A stretch of DNA of 41,701 nucleotides from Spirochaetota bacterium (GTDB taxonomy: Bacteria > Spirochaetota > Spirochaetia > DTKZ01): the NCBI GenBank assembly GCA_026418195.1, contig JAOABU010000021.1:1-41701 (forward strand). Direction: 5' to 3'. The position numbers were made by a program, and so were the translations under genes. Positions 8,809 through 17,387 of this stretch are shown here, in pieces; within the stretch, counting starts at the first letter, position 1, and each line of letters opens with the position of its first letter. A model generated the notes under the pieces. It saw only the letters and a program-made list of their open reading frames with translations, did no database searches and was not told the origin of the DNA.

Positions 8809-9591
8809 ATGTTACTGAAAAGGATCATTGTTTGCTTGGATGTGCGAAATGGAATGACCACAAAGGGGATTCGCTTCAAGGGAAACATAGATATTGGGGA
8901 TCCTGTGGTAATGGCTCGTCAGTACTATGAAGAGGGAGTAGATGAGTTGGTTTTTTATGATATTACCGCTTCTGCGGAAGGTAGAAGATTGTTCCTAGAT
9001 GTAGTGGAACGAGTGGCGGAACAGATCTTCATCCCCTTCTGTGTGGGTGGAGGGATCGGATCTATACAGGATATGCGGGACACTCTATTGGCTGGAGCAG
9101 AAAAGGTGAGCATCAACTCCCAAGCGGTGAAGAATCCTCGGATCATCCAGGAGGGTGCCTCTCGTTTCGGGAGTCAGTGCATCGTGCTGGGAATGGATGC
9201 TCTTCGGGATCCCGCTATGCCGTCGGGATACCGGGTAGTGATTAACGGAGGCCGAACACCTACGGAGCGAGATGCCTTAGAGTGGGCTCTGGAGGCCGAG
9301 AAACTAGGAGCTGGAGAGATCGTGATCAACTCTATCGATGCAGACGGGACAAAGGAAGGGTACGAACTACCCCTAACTCGAATGCTTTCGGAGGCTGTAC
9401 AGATCCCCGTTGTTGCCTCGGGAGGAGCTGGCAAACCTGAGCATCTCGCGGATGTACTTATTGAAGGCAAAGCCGATGCAGCCCTGATCGCTTCCATGGT
9501 ACACTATGGGGAATACACGATTCCCCAAATCAAAGAGTACCTATCTACCAGAGGAATCCCTGTACGAGTTGTCCCTCCCCTTCGTTCCTAA
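8809..9591 (+). CDS. hisF: Imidazole glycerol phosphate synthase cyclase subunit
   Basis: A 260-residue TIM barrel that uses ammonia from HisH to convert PRFAR to imidazole glycerol phosphate and AICAR. Key residues are visible: Asp11 in the IIVCLDV strand and the second catalytic Asp in VLGMDAL. The phosphate-binding loops CVGGGIGS and SGGAGKPEH are present, as are DITAS and [11 protein letters not shown]. The usual RVVKG loop near the N-terminus is replaced by [11 protein letters not shown], a modest deviation. AAGGA lies 7 bases before the ATG. It is the last gene of the lipoprotein-hisH-hisF group; the next gene is 103 bases away. Confidence 0.94.
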   Translation: MLLKRIIVCLDVRNGMTTKGIRFKGNIDIGDPVVMARQYYEEGVDELVFYDITASAEGRRLFLDVVERVAEQIFIPFCVGGGIGSIQDMRDTLLAGAEKVSINSQAVKNPRIIQEGASRFGSQCIVLGMDALRDPAMPSGYRVVINGGRTPTERDALEWALEAEKLGAGEIVINSIDADGTKEGYELPLTRMLSEAVQIPVVASGGAGKPEHLADVLIEGKADAALIASMVHYGEYTIPQIKEYLSTRGIPVRVVPPLRS

Positions 9592-9694
9592 GCTACCGTT
9601 CCACCCAAGCTAACACTATATTGCCGCACCCTTTTTCATTTTGTATATTAGTAATAAACCGACGCTTTAATTTTCCGTACTAGAGGAGACAGAT

Positions 9695-9982
9695 ATGCCA
9701 AGTTACGATTATGAATGCACCGTTTGCGGACATCGGTTTGAGGCTTTCCAGAACATGTCTGATCCCCCGCTTACGGACTGCCCCCAGTGCGGAAAAAGGG
9801 TACGGCGGCTTATTGGGGGAGGAACGGGGGTAATCTTCAAGGGAAGTGGGTTCTACGTAACAGACAACCGGAAATCCTCTACGAACGGGTCCAAGCATTC
9901 AGAAAAGAAAGAAACTCTCGATACTACCACTAAGACAGATTCCAAAACAGAAACTTCTACAAAAGAAAAGGTGGCTGTCTAA
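9695..9982 (+). CDS. FmdB-type zinc-ribbon protein
   Basis: A 95-residue protein. The N-terminal zinc ribbon, MPSYDYECTVCGHRFE followed by CPQCGKRVRRL, carries four cysteines in two CxxC pairs and matches the FmdB putative regulatory family. A conserved GTGVIFKGSGFYVTD segment follows, and then a low-complexity tail rich in Lys, Thr and Ser (about residues 60-95). AGAGGAG lies 8 bases upstream of the ATG. The 103-base gap before it is A/T-rich with only weak promoter-like sequences. The role is not established for the family; binding of nucleic acid or a partner protein is often assumed. Confidence 0.85.
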   Translation: MPSYDYECTVCGHRFEAFQNMSDPPLTDCPQCGKRVRRLIGGGTGVIFKGSGFYVTDNRKSSTNGSKHSEKKETLDTTTKTDSKTETSTKEKVAV

Positions 9983-10010
9983 CCTGTGGGACGGCCACTC
10001 ATGGCTTTTT
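9971..10010 (+). terminator. Terminator after the zinc-ribbon gene
   Basis: GTGGCTGTC (9971-9979) can pair with GACGGCCAC (9990-9998) with one wobble. An alternative small stem, GCCA-CTCA-TGGC (9994-10005), is followed directly by TTTTT (10006-10010). The two overlap and exclude each other. Placement between convergent genes supports a termination role. Confidence 0.6.
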
Positions 10011-11184
10011 AAACCTTTCTATATCTAAAGGTTCTCCGATCAACCCGTTCGATGGCTCTTTCGAGGATGTCGTTTAGCATTAAGTCCTCCCAATGCCTCT
10101 GTAGAATTGACGGGTTTGGTCGCGTAAGAGGATGAGGGGGGGAAAAAAGAGAGCAGCAGTCCTCATACGGTAAAATGGAGATCTCATACGTACCAATCTC
10201 CCGAGCCTTTTCCATGATCCATTCTTTGTCCATGCCGATCAAAGGTCGGAGTACGGGGATATCGGAAAACCGATTGGTAAACCCAATACTTTCAATGGTT
10301 TGACTGGCCACTTGACCTAGACTCTCTCCGGTGATGAGACAATGAGCTTGTCGCTGGCGAGCTATCTTGGAAGCAATTTTCATCATAGCTGCCCGGTTCA
10401 TCAACGTAGATTCATCCAATACCCCTCTATCCCGTATGGCTACCTGCACCTCGGCAAAGGGGACTACATGAAGGGTAAGGTACCCTGTAACCTGGGCCAG
10501 ACATTCCGAAAGAGACTCTACCTTCTTTAAGGCTTGTTCTCCTGTGTAGGGAGGTGAATGAAAGTACACTGCTTCAATCACCATTCCACGTACTCCCATG
10601 AGAAACCCAGCAACCGGTGAGTCTATCCCTCCAGACAGTAAAAGCAATCCTCGTCCACTCGTGCCGGTTGGAAGCCCCCGTAGTCCTCTTTCGTTGTCTA
10701 CATAGAGGTATCCCCTGTCCCGAATCTCTACGTACAGGACCCAGTCAGGATGATAAAGATCCACAATCAACTCTGGAAATTCTTTCTGGAGGGCTGCCCC
10801 TAATGTGCAAGCTATCTCATAGGAAGTGAGGGGAAATGTCTTGTCCTCCCGTCTCGCTTCGACCTTGAAACGCTTCCCCCTCCTCTGCGAAACCATCCTT
10901 CTACCCAAAGCCAACGCTTCCTGCACGAGTTGGGTAGGCTCTTTTTCGCATCCGATTGTAGGGGCGAAACCCGAAATCCCAGGGGTGGTTCGCAAACATC
11001 GATCCACTTCTGTACTAAATGGCTCCTCTACCTCAAGGTACATTCGGCCCGAGCGATTCGTTATCTTGTACGGTATGCCTTCCAGCTTTCTATGAATAGT
11101 AGCCTGAAGACGATCTTCGAAAAACTTGCGATTCTTACCCTTTAGGGTAAGCTCGCCAGGTTTGATCAAGTACAGTACACCCAT
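10009..11184 (-). CDS. thiI: tRNA 4-thiouridine synthase ThiI
   Basis: A 391-residue enzyme that adenylates U8 of tRNA and transfers sulfur to make 4-thiouridine. It has an N-terminal ferredoxin-like/THUMP region (about 1-165, with RSGRMYLEVEEP and RFKVEARREDK.FPLTS) and a PP-loop ATPase domain with SGGIDSP (184-190). The likely active-site cysteine is in EDCCSLF (343-344), as in other ThiI proteins. The C-terminal rhodanese domain of the E. coli enzyme is absent, so sulfur is probably taken directly from the cysteine desulfurase encoded immediately upstream. The start overlaps the nifS-type stop (TAATG), indicating translational coupling. Confidence 0.95.
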   Translation of the reverse strand: MGVLYLIKPGELTLKGKNRKFFEDRLQATIHRKLEGIPYKITNRSGRMYLEVEEPFSTEVDRCLRTTPGISGFAPTIGCEKEPTQLVQEALALGRRMVSQRRGKRFKVEARREDKTFPLTSYEIACTLGAALQKEFPELIVDLYHPDWVLYVEIRDRGYLYVDNERGLRGLPTGTSGRGLLLLSGGIDSPVAGFLMGVRGMVIEAVYFHSPPYTGEQALKKVESLSECLAQVTGYLTLHVVPFAEVQVAIRDRGVLDESTLMNRAAMMKIASKIARQRQAHCLITGESLGQVASQTIESIGFTNRFSDIPVLRPLIGMDKEWIMEKAREIGTYEISILPYEDCCSLFSPPHPLTRPNPSILQRHWEDLMLNDILERAIERVDRRTFRYRKV

Positions 11185-12347
11185 TATTTCGCAACCTGAA
11201 AAAGGATGGAAGTTTCTTTTAGCAACGTATCAGCAAAGAGCTCTATCTGTTCCTTCGTCACGGTAGGTCCGATGGAAATCCGGATCGAGGAAAAGGCTAA
11301 AGAAGAAGATACCCCACTAGCCTCCAGCACCCTCGTGTCCCTTTTTTTTCGGGAAGAACAGGCTGAGCCCGTTGAAACGCCAAACCCTCTCTCGTTCAGG
11401 ACTCGAACTAACACTTCCCCTGGAATAGGAGGGAATGCGAGGCTAACAATATAAGGGGAATACCCTGTTGGGTTGCTTAACCGTGTTTCCGGGAGCACTT
11501 TGCATTCTTTGCACTTCTGAACTATAGAAAGTAATGTATTCATCCCCTGCTCTGCTTGACGGCGATTCTGTTCCATCTCCTCGTAGGCTAATTCCAAAGC
11601 TCGGGTCATCGCCACTATTCCAGGTACGTTTTCCGTGCCTGGCCGCACTCCAAACTCTTGACCTCCCCCCGTTAGAAGGGAAGAAAGAGATTTTCGAACC
11701 AGGAGCATTCCTACCCCTCGGGGTCCCCTGAATTTATGTGCACTTACGGAAAGAGAATCGATGCCAAGCTCCTGAAAATGAATGGGGAACTTACCTACTG
11801 CTTGGACGGCATCCACGTGGATATGAATCGGCCTGCGATTCCCTTCCTGGGTACGAATCCTTCGGACCACCTCTTCTATAGGTTGAAGGGCTCCGGTTTC
11901 ATTGTTCACCATCATTAAAGTTACCAATGCCGTATTCTTTGTTAATGCTTCCTCTAGTTTTTCTGGTTCGATCCGTCCATCTTTAGCCGTAGGAACTCTT
12001 GTCACCTCCCATCCGAATCGTTCCAGGATTCGGGAGGGTTCGTACACCGAGGCATGTTCGAAAAGTGGAACAATAGCATGACCAGGGTTAGCCTTCAACA
12101 GAAACGATAAAAACACGAGGTTATTCGACTCGCTTCCTCCCCCGGTGAAGATCACCTGCTTTTCTTTCGCTCCTAAAAGCTTCGCACATTTTTGCCGACA
12201 AGATTCCATACGATCTCGGGCCTCTAGTCCCCAGTCATGAATGGAGGAGGGGTTACCAAAGATCTCCTCTGCTACTTGCTTTTGTACCTTGGCAACTTCT
12301 GGATGGATCGGTGAAGTGGCAGCCCAATCAAGATAGAGATGTTTCAT
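11184..12347 (-). CDS. Cysteine desulfurase (NifS/IscS family)
   Basis: A 387-residue PLP enzyme that removes sulfur from cysteine to form a protein persulfide. Motifs are LDWAATSP at the N-terminus, HVDAVQAVGK, the PLP lysine Lys205 in SAHKFRGPRGVG, and the persulfide cysteine Cys330 in STGSACSS. RPGTENVPGIVA is also conserved. It lies between a DtxR-type regulator (gap 15 bases) and thiI (1-base overlap), so the main sulfur acceptor is probably ThiI; a role in Fe-S assembly cannot be excluded. The SD before the ATG is weak (GGTG), consistent with expression as a downstream operon gene. Confidence 0.95.
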   Translation of the reverse strand: MKHLYLDWAATSPIHPEVAKVQKQVAEEIFGNPSSIHDWGLEARDRMESCRQKCAKLLGAKEKQVIFTGGGSESNNLVFLSFLLKANPGHAIVPLFEHASVYEPSRILERFGWEVTRVPTAKDGRIEPEKLEEALTKNTALVTLMMVNNETGALQPIEEVVRRIRTQEGNRRPIHIHVDAVQAVGKFPIHFQELGIDSLSVSAHKFRGPRGVGMLLVRKSLSSLLTGGGQEFGVRPGTENVPGIVAMTRALELAYEEMEQNRRQAEQGMNTLLSIVQKCKECKVLPETRLSNPTGYSPYIVSLAFPPIPGEVLVRVLNERGFGVSTGSACSSRKKRDTRVLEASGVSSSLAFSSIRISIGPTVTKEQIELFADTLLKETSILFQVAK

Positions 12348-12362
12348 AATGGCACCACTTTC

Positions 12363-12812
12363 TTATTGAACGGATTTGGAGACCCAAGCCCGCCATTCCT
12401 CAGGATCCAATGTTTTTTCGAACACCTTTTCTTTTAGGTATTGAGTACAGTTATGAATCCTTAAGGTAGTTTCCGGATCGATCGAATGCTCCAGCTTACA
12501 TGCCATCTCCTTTGCTTGTGCTTTGGGGATCAGAAGAATATCTTCCAGGAAAGTTTGTAGAACCGTATGTCGCCGAAGAATCGAGCGAGCTACAGTATGC
12601 CCTTTTTCAGTCAAACTGATAAATGAGTTCTTCTCGTAATTTACTAGTTTTCTCTTTTTCAGATTCTTTACCGCACCCGTTACTGATGGCATCTGTACCG
12701 AAAGGAACTCTGCGATATCCTTAACCCGAGCTACCCGATTTCGTTTCTCCAAGTGATAGATTGCTTCAATATAATCTTCCAAGCTCTGGGTAAGAAGGTT
12801 GCCGTCTTTCAT
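12363..12812 (-). CDS. DtxR/MntR-family metal-dependent regulator
   Basis: A predicted metal-responsive repressor of 149 residues when started at the ATG at 12812. It has a winged helix near residues 5-60 (SLEDYIEAIYHLEKRN, VKDIAEFLSVQMPSVTGAVKNLKKRKLVNYEKNSFISLTEKG) and a metal-binding/dimerisation part (RRHTVLQTFLEDIL...EACKLEHSIDPETTLRI-like arrangement of His, Cys and Glu). No SH3-like third domain, so it is MntR-like in size. An upstream TTG (12851) also opens the frame, but it is the -35 hexamer of the promoter; the ATG lies 10 bases after the -10. It heads the cysteine desulfurase-thiI operon, which is unusual for a DtxR protein and suggests metal (Fe or Mn) control of sulfur use. Confidence 0.88.
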   Translation of the reverse strand: MKDGNLLTQSLEDYIEAIYHLEKRNRVARVKDIAEFLSVQMPSVTGAVKNLKKRKLVNYEKNSFISLTEKGHTVARSILRRHTVLQTFLEDILLIPKAQAKEMACKLEHSIDPETTLRIHNCTQYLKEKVFEKTLDPEEWRAWVSKSVQ

Positions 12813-12822
12813 ACGTAAAAAA

Positions 12823-12851
12823 ATTATAGGTGTTTCACTCAACTTAGACAA
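12823..12851 (-). promoter_or_regulatory. Near-leaderless promoter of the dtxR-type operon
   Basis: TTGTCT (12846-12851) and a perfect TATAAT (12823-12828) with a 17-bp spacer. The predicted start of transcription is only about 4 bases before the ATG at 12812, and no SD is present. A true start at TTG 12851 would put the promoter inside the coding region. Confidence 0.7.
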
Positions 12852-12884
12852 GGTAGAGATATTGTATCACAGAATTACCCTCCC

Positions 12885-12914
12885 TTGCCACTCCAAGTTG
12901 TTTTTCTGTACAAT
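12885..12914 (+). promoter_or_regulatory. Leaderless promoter of the activase fusion gene
   Basis: TTGCCA (12885-12890) and TACAAT (12909-12914) with an 18-bp spacer. Only six bases separate the -10 from the ATG at 12921, so transcription should begin at the start codon itself. There is no SD. The promoter is divergent from that of the dtxR-type gene, with 33 bases between the two -35 boxes. Confidence 0.7.
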
Positions 12915-12920
12915 GGTTTC

Positions 12921-15900
12921 ATGAAAAGAGCTTCCCTCCTGGTAGGAATCGATATTGGCTCTACCACTGTGAAAGTTGTTGTATGGGAATCAGAAGGGCG
13001 GAAGCTTCTTTTTTCCACGTATCAGAGGCATTACTCCTCTCAAATCGATACTCTTCGCTCCATTCTAGAAGAACTATTTCCTCGATTCGATGCCCCTCTC
13101 CAATTTGCCATTTGTGGATCCGGGGGGTTGGAAATCGCCCAAGCTCTAAGAGTTCCTTATGTACAGGAGGTAGTAGCCAATTCGTTTGCTATAAAAGAGT
13201 TCTATCCTGAGACTTCCGTAGCGATAGAATTGGGAGGACAGGATGCAAAGGTGATCTTTTTTCGCAAAGAGGGAGACCGTTTAGTTACCCATGACATGCG
13301 GATGAATGGTAGTTGTGCAGGGGGAACGGGAGCATTTTTGGAGCAAATAGCGGAGATTCTTCACATTCCCTTAGGAGAGTTCAACTCCTATGCGGAACGC
13401 GGTACCCATGTCTACGAGATTTCTGGTAGGTGCGGAGTTTTTGCGAAAACGGATATCCAACCTCTTCTGAATCAAGGGGTTTCGAAAGAAGACATAGCCC
13501 TCTCTGCCTTCCATGCGATAGCCAAACAAACGATTGGAGGGCTCGCTCAAGGAATGACCATTACCCCACCTGTGATCTTCGAGGGAGGTCCCCTAACCTT
13601 TAACCCAGTATTAGTGCGGGTATTCCAGGAACGACTTCACTTAGAAGATCATCAGATTATCCTTCCCCAACATCCCGAGCTAATCGTTGCCCTTGGGGCA
13701 GCTTTGGCCCTTTTGAAATTGCCTAAGGAAACTAAGGAAAGTCTGGGAAACAATTCTCCAAGCTGGGATATATTCAGAAATGCCTTGGACTCCTTGAAGG
13801 AACGGAATGCCTATCGGTTGGAAGAAGAGTCAGTTCCTTTCTTCACTTCCGAAGAAGAAAGAGAAGAGTTTCAACGTACCTATGGATTCCAGGATTTCAT
13901 CCCTCCTACAATACCTCCAGGAACAACCCTCAAAGGGTACATCGGGATTGATGCAGGATCCACCACGAGCAAGTTCGTATTGATGGACGAACAAGGTAAG
14001 CTGATTAATGCGTTCTATTCCAACAACCAAGGCGACCCCCTTAGAGTGATCCATCAAGGACTTATCCTGTTGCGGGATACCTATAGGAATCAAGGAGTGG
14101 ATCTGCAGATCCTTGGAGCAGGAACTACTGGGTATGGGGAAGTACTCTTCGCAAAAGCCTTCGATGCCGATTATCACACGGTAGAAACGGTGGCTCATGC
14201 GGAAGCTGCCCTTTCGGTTGATCCTAAGGTGTCTTTTATCCTCGACATTGGCGGGCAAGACATGAAGGCCATTTACATACAGAATGGCATCATCACAGGG
14301 ATTACTTTAAACGAGGCTTGCTCCGCGGGTTGTGGATCCTTTCTCGAAACCTACGCAGCTTCTTTAGGGGTTCCCGTACACCAGATTGCCACCCTTGCGT
14401 TCGAATCGAAACATCCTTCGCGTCTCGGTTCTCGATGCACCGTATTCATGAACAGTTCCATCATCACCGAACAAAAAAATGGCAAATCCCTCGAAGATAT
14501 CCTGGCAGGTCTATGCAGATCCATCATTGACAATGTGTTCACCAAAGTAATCCGGACCTCCAACCTAAACGCCATAGGGAACCGGATCCTCGTTCAAGGA
14601 GGAACGTTTCGGAACGACGCAGTGTTTCGTGCCCTTCAACTATACACAGGCAAATCCGTAACCCGAGCTCCGTATCCAGGTCTAATGGGAGCTATGGGGA
14701 TCGCACTTCTTACCAAACGCTTTGTAGAACAAAAAATCCGTTCAGAAGGTTCCTACAGATCGAGATTCATTCCTCTGGAAACATTAGAGCATTTTTCCTA
14801 TACAAAGGAACCTTCGTCCATCTGCCCCTTCTGTATGAATGCCTGCAATCGAAGCATCCTTCGCTTCTCCAATGGCAAGTATTTCGTTACGGGGAACCGC
14901 TGCGAACGGGGTGAAATACTCGAAGGGAAACCTCCACCCCGATCCATTATACCGGATATGGTTAGAAGACACGAAGAACTTCTCCTATCAGACTATAAAC
15001 CCCGAATACTTTCCGAACCACGGAAATGTAGGATTGGAATTCCCCGGGTATTGGAGTTCTACGAAAGCCTACCCTACTGGAAGGCATTGTTCACCTCCTT
15101 AGGATTCCAAGTAGTACTTTCTAGACGTAGTTCCTATCCACTCTTTGAAGCAGGGCTGAAAAATGTTCCCTCCGATACAGTATGCTTTCCCGCTAAGCTA
15201 GGACATGGTCATGTACTAGACCTAGTTGCCCAGGGTGTAGACCGGATATTCTGGCCCATGATGATCCGGATACCGAAAAAGAATCCTACCGCTCAAGGTG
15301 GGGAAATGTGCCCCATCGTACAAGGCTACCCCATGGTAGTAGACAAGAGTGATGAGCCCTTCTCTCGCTACGGAGTTCCTTTCGACCATCCCACCTTCCA
15401 TTGGTACGATCGGGATCTCAAGCACGAACAAACAATTCACTACATCAAACAGACTTACAGTATACCGGAATCCTTCATCGAGATGGCTATTCAGGAGGCT
15501 GAAATTGCCCATTCTAGATTCCGAAATCAGATGGAACGGGAAACCGAACAGATCCTGCATCGTTACACGAACCCTTCTGTAGATAAGGATCCGAACTCTT
15601 TTGCTGTGATCATCTCTGGTAGACCCTACCATGCGGATCCTCTGATTCATCACGGATTAACTTCTCTTTTTACCTCTCAGGGTATCCCTGTCCTATCCGC
15701 ATTGTTTCTTCCCCGGTTGTCAGAAATAGATCTCCAGTCTGTGCGGATGGAAACCTATAATCCTTATCATACTCGAATGCTGGAAGCAGCATTGTTTGCC
15801 GCTCGTCATCCCAATCTCGAATTGGTTCAGCTCGTTAGTTTTGGATGTGGCCACGATGCCATTATCTCGGATGAAATGGCAAGGATCCTGAAAGAAACTA

Positions 15901-17336
15901 GCGGCAAGGAACTCCTCGTGCTGAAACTCGACGAAGGAGAAGCTCGAGGACCCCTCAATATTCGTATCAAGTCTTTTGTGGAAACAATTCGGGCTAAGCG
16001 GAGGAATCGCATCCAAAAAGGAGAACCTGTAAACAACTTTAAACCCTTATCTCCCCCCTTCCCTGTACAGTACCTGAAGAGCGATCGAAAACGAAGGACT
16101 ATCCTTATCCCCAATCTTTCTCCAGCTTTTTCCTATATGACTGGTCGAATCCTGGAGGAACAGGGTTTTTCCGTGAAGGTTCTAGACGTAGCAGATCGTA
16201 ATGCCATTGAATTGGGTAAACGGTACGTACATAACGACATCTGCTTTCCTGCTCAGGTGAATATTGGAGAAATCCTTGCCGAACTCCAACGAGGACATCT
16301 ACACCCAAAGGAGGTAGTAGCAGGCCTTGCAAAGAACTGTGTAGCCTGCCGAGCAGGTCAGTATGCTGCTCTGTGCCGCAAAGCTCTGGACGAGGCTGGC
16401 TACCCGGAGGTTCCCATCATCACCACCGGAACCGAAGACGACAAACAGATGCACCCAGGCTTCCGCTTTTCCATTGGGGCACGATACAAACTCCTATGGG
16501 GCCTCCGAATGGTAGATGCACTGGAAACCATGTTACGAAGGATCCGCCCCTATGAAACTACTCAAGGTACATCGGATCGACTCTTCCAACTTCACCTGAA
16601 ACGGATTGCCGACTCATTACCAAAAGGGACAAAACAAGGATTGCATGCTCTAGAAGACGCGGTGGAAGATTTCAACTGTATTCCTCTTCGTAGCATTCCT
16701 CGCAAACCAAGGGTAGGAATTGTAGGAGAAATCCTTATGAACTACCATCCTGGAGCCAATCGATTCATCGAGGCATACCTGGAACGAAACGGGATGGAAA
16801 TTGTTCTTCCAGGTATGATCGAATTCTTTCGCAAGGGCAACATTGCTGAGCGCCACATGGCATTCCGGCGTCTCCATCCCCATCCTGTATTCCTCTCCAT
16901 GAAAGTAGAACTCCTGGAATGGATCTTCGGAAAGGCTCATGATGCGGTCGTTCATGTGATGGAAAGATTCAAGTATGGGGAAGAACCCTACTCTATTAAG
17001 GAAATCTCTCAAAACACTCTAGACCTGATCGATCCTACGTATCAGATAGGTGAAGGATGGCTCATGCCTGGGGAAATCATTCAACTTGCAAAGATGGGAA
17101 TCCATAGTTTCGTGATCTTGAATCCCTTTGGATGTATGCCCAACCATATTACGGGGAGGGGGATGATAAAAACCTTGAAAACCCTGTTCCCTCAAATCCA
17201 GATTCTCTCCCTCGATTTCGATCCTGATACAAGCTTCGCCAATATCGAAAACAGGCTTCAGATGTTGATCCTTACGGCTATGGAATTGGAAGAGAGGAAC
17301 AGAAAGCCCTATTCTCAACCCATCACTCTTTCTTAG
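12921..17336 (+). CDS. 2-hydroxyacyl-CoA dehydratase activase fusion protein
   Basis: A 1471-residue protein joining two ATPase modules of the BadF/BadG/BcrA/BcrD (HgdC) type with a HgdB-like dehydratase region. Module 1 has GIDIGSTT (9-16), Cys132 in NGSCAGGTGAF and Cys171 in GRCGVF, matching the cysteines that hold the bridging 4Fe-4S cluster in HgdC. Module 2 repeats this: GIDAGSTTSK (about 342), ACSAGCGSF (about 467) and SRCTVF. A CPFCMNACNRS motif follows near 635, then the part with VCFPAKLGHGHV, CFPAQVNIGEI and NCVACRAGQY. Related large proteins are widespread in anaerobes; their reaction is not established. ATP-driven electron transfer to an Fe-S partner is the likely chemistry. I prefer ATG 12921 over the TTG at 12885, which is the -35 box. 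Confidence 0.9.
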   Translation: MKRASLLVGIDIGSTTVKVVVWESEGRKLLFSTYQRHYSSQIDTLRSILEELFPRFDAPLQFAICGSGGLEIAQALRVPYVQEVVANSFAIKEFYPETSVAIELGGQDAKVIFFRKEGDRLVTHDMRMNGSCAGGTGAFLEQIAEILHIPLGEFNSYAERGTHVYEISGRCGVFAKTDIQPLLNQGVSKEDIALSAFHAIAKQTIGGLAQGMTITPPVIFEGGPLTFNPVLVRVFQERLHLEDHQIILPQHPELIVALGAALALLKLPKETKESLGNNSPSWDIFRNALDSLKERNAYRLEEESVPFFTSEEEREEFQRTYGFQDFIPPTIPPGTTLKGYIGIDAGSTTSKFVLMDEQGKLINAFYSNNQGDPLRVIHQGLILLRDTYRNQGVDLQILGAGTTGYGEVLFAKAFDADYHTVETVAHAEAALSVDPKVSFILDIGGQDMKAIYIQNGIITGITLNEACSAGCGSFLETYAASLGVPVHQIATLAFESKHPSRLGSRCTVFMNSSIITEQKNGKSLEDILAGLCRSIIDNVFTKVIRTSNLNAIGNRILVQGGTFRNDAVFRALQLYTGKSVTRAPYPGLMGAMGIALLTKRFVEQKIRSEGSYRSRFIPLETLEHFSYTKEPSSICPFCMNACNRSILRFSNGKYFVTGNRCERGEILEGKPPPRSIIPDMVRRHEELLLSDYKPRILSEPRKCRIGIPRVLEFYESLPYWKALFTSLGFQVVLSRRSSYPLFEAGLKNVPSDTVCFPAKLGHGHVLDLVAQGVDRIFWPMMIRIPKKNPTAQGGEMCPIVQGYPMVVDKSDEPFSRYGVPFDHPTFHWYDRDLKHEQTIHYIKQTYSIPESFIEMAIQEAEIAHSRFRNQMERETEQILHRYTNPSVDKDPNSFAVIISGRPYHADPLIHHGLTSLFTSQGIPVLSALFLPRLSEIDLQSVRMETYNPYHTRMLEAALFAARHPNLELVQLVSFGCGHDAIISDEMARILKETSGKELLVLKLDEGEARGPLNIRIKSFVETIRAKRRNRIQKGEPVNNFKPLSPPFPVQYLKSDRKRRTILIPNLSPAFSYMTGRILEEQGFSVKVLDVADRNAIELGKRYVHNDICFPAQVNIGEILAELQRGHLHPKEVVAGLAKNCVACRAGQYAALCRKALDEAGYPEVPIITTGTEDDKQMHPGFRFSIGARYKLLWGLRMVDALETMLRRIRPYETTQGTSDRLFQLHLKRIADSLPKGTKQGLHALEDAVEDFNCIPLRSIPRKPRVGIVGEILMNYHPGANRFIEAYLERNGMEIVLPGMIEFFRKGNIAERHMAFRRLHPHPVFLSMKVELLEWIFGKAHDAVVHVMERFKYGEEPYSIKEISQNTLDLIDPTYQIGEGWLMPGEIIQLAKMGIHSFVILNPFGCMPNHITGRGMIKTLKTLFPQIQILSLDFDPDTSFANIENRLQMLILTAMELEERNRKPYSQPITLS

Positions 17337-17387
17337 TACCCTGAAGTTTGTGGGGATTCATAGCAAGGGGTCGAGTTTTCAGTATCT

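Noticed and set aside
12885-12920. TTG at 12885 as start of the activase fusion
   Set aside because: It is the -35 hexamer of a good promoter; family proteins begin at the ATG 12 codons later.
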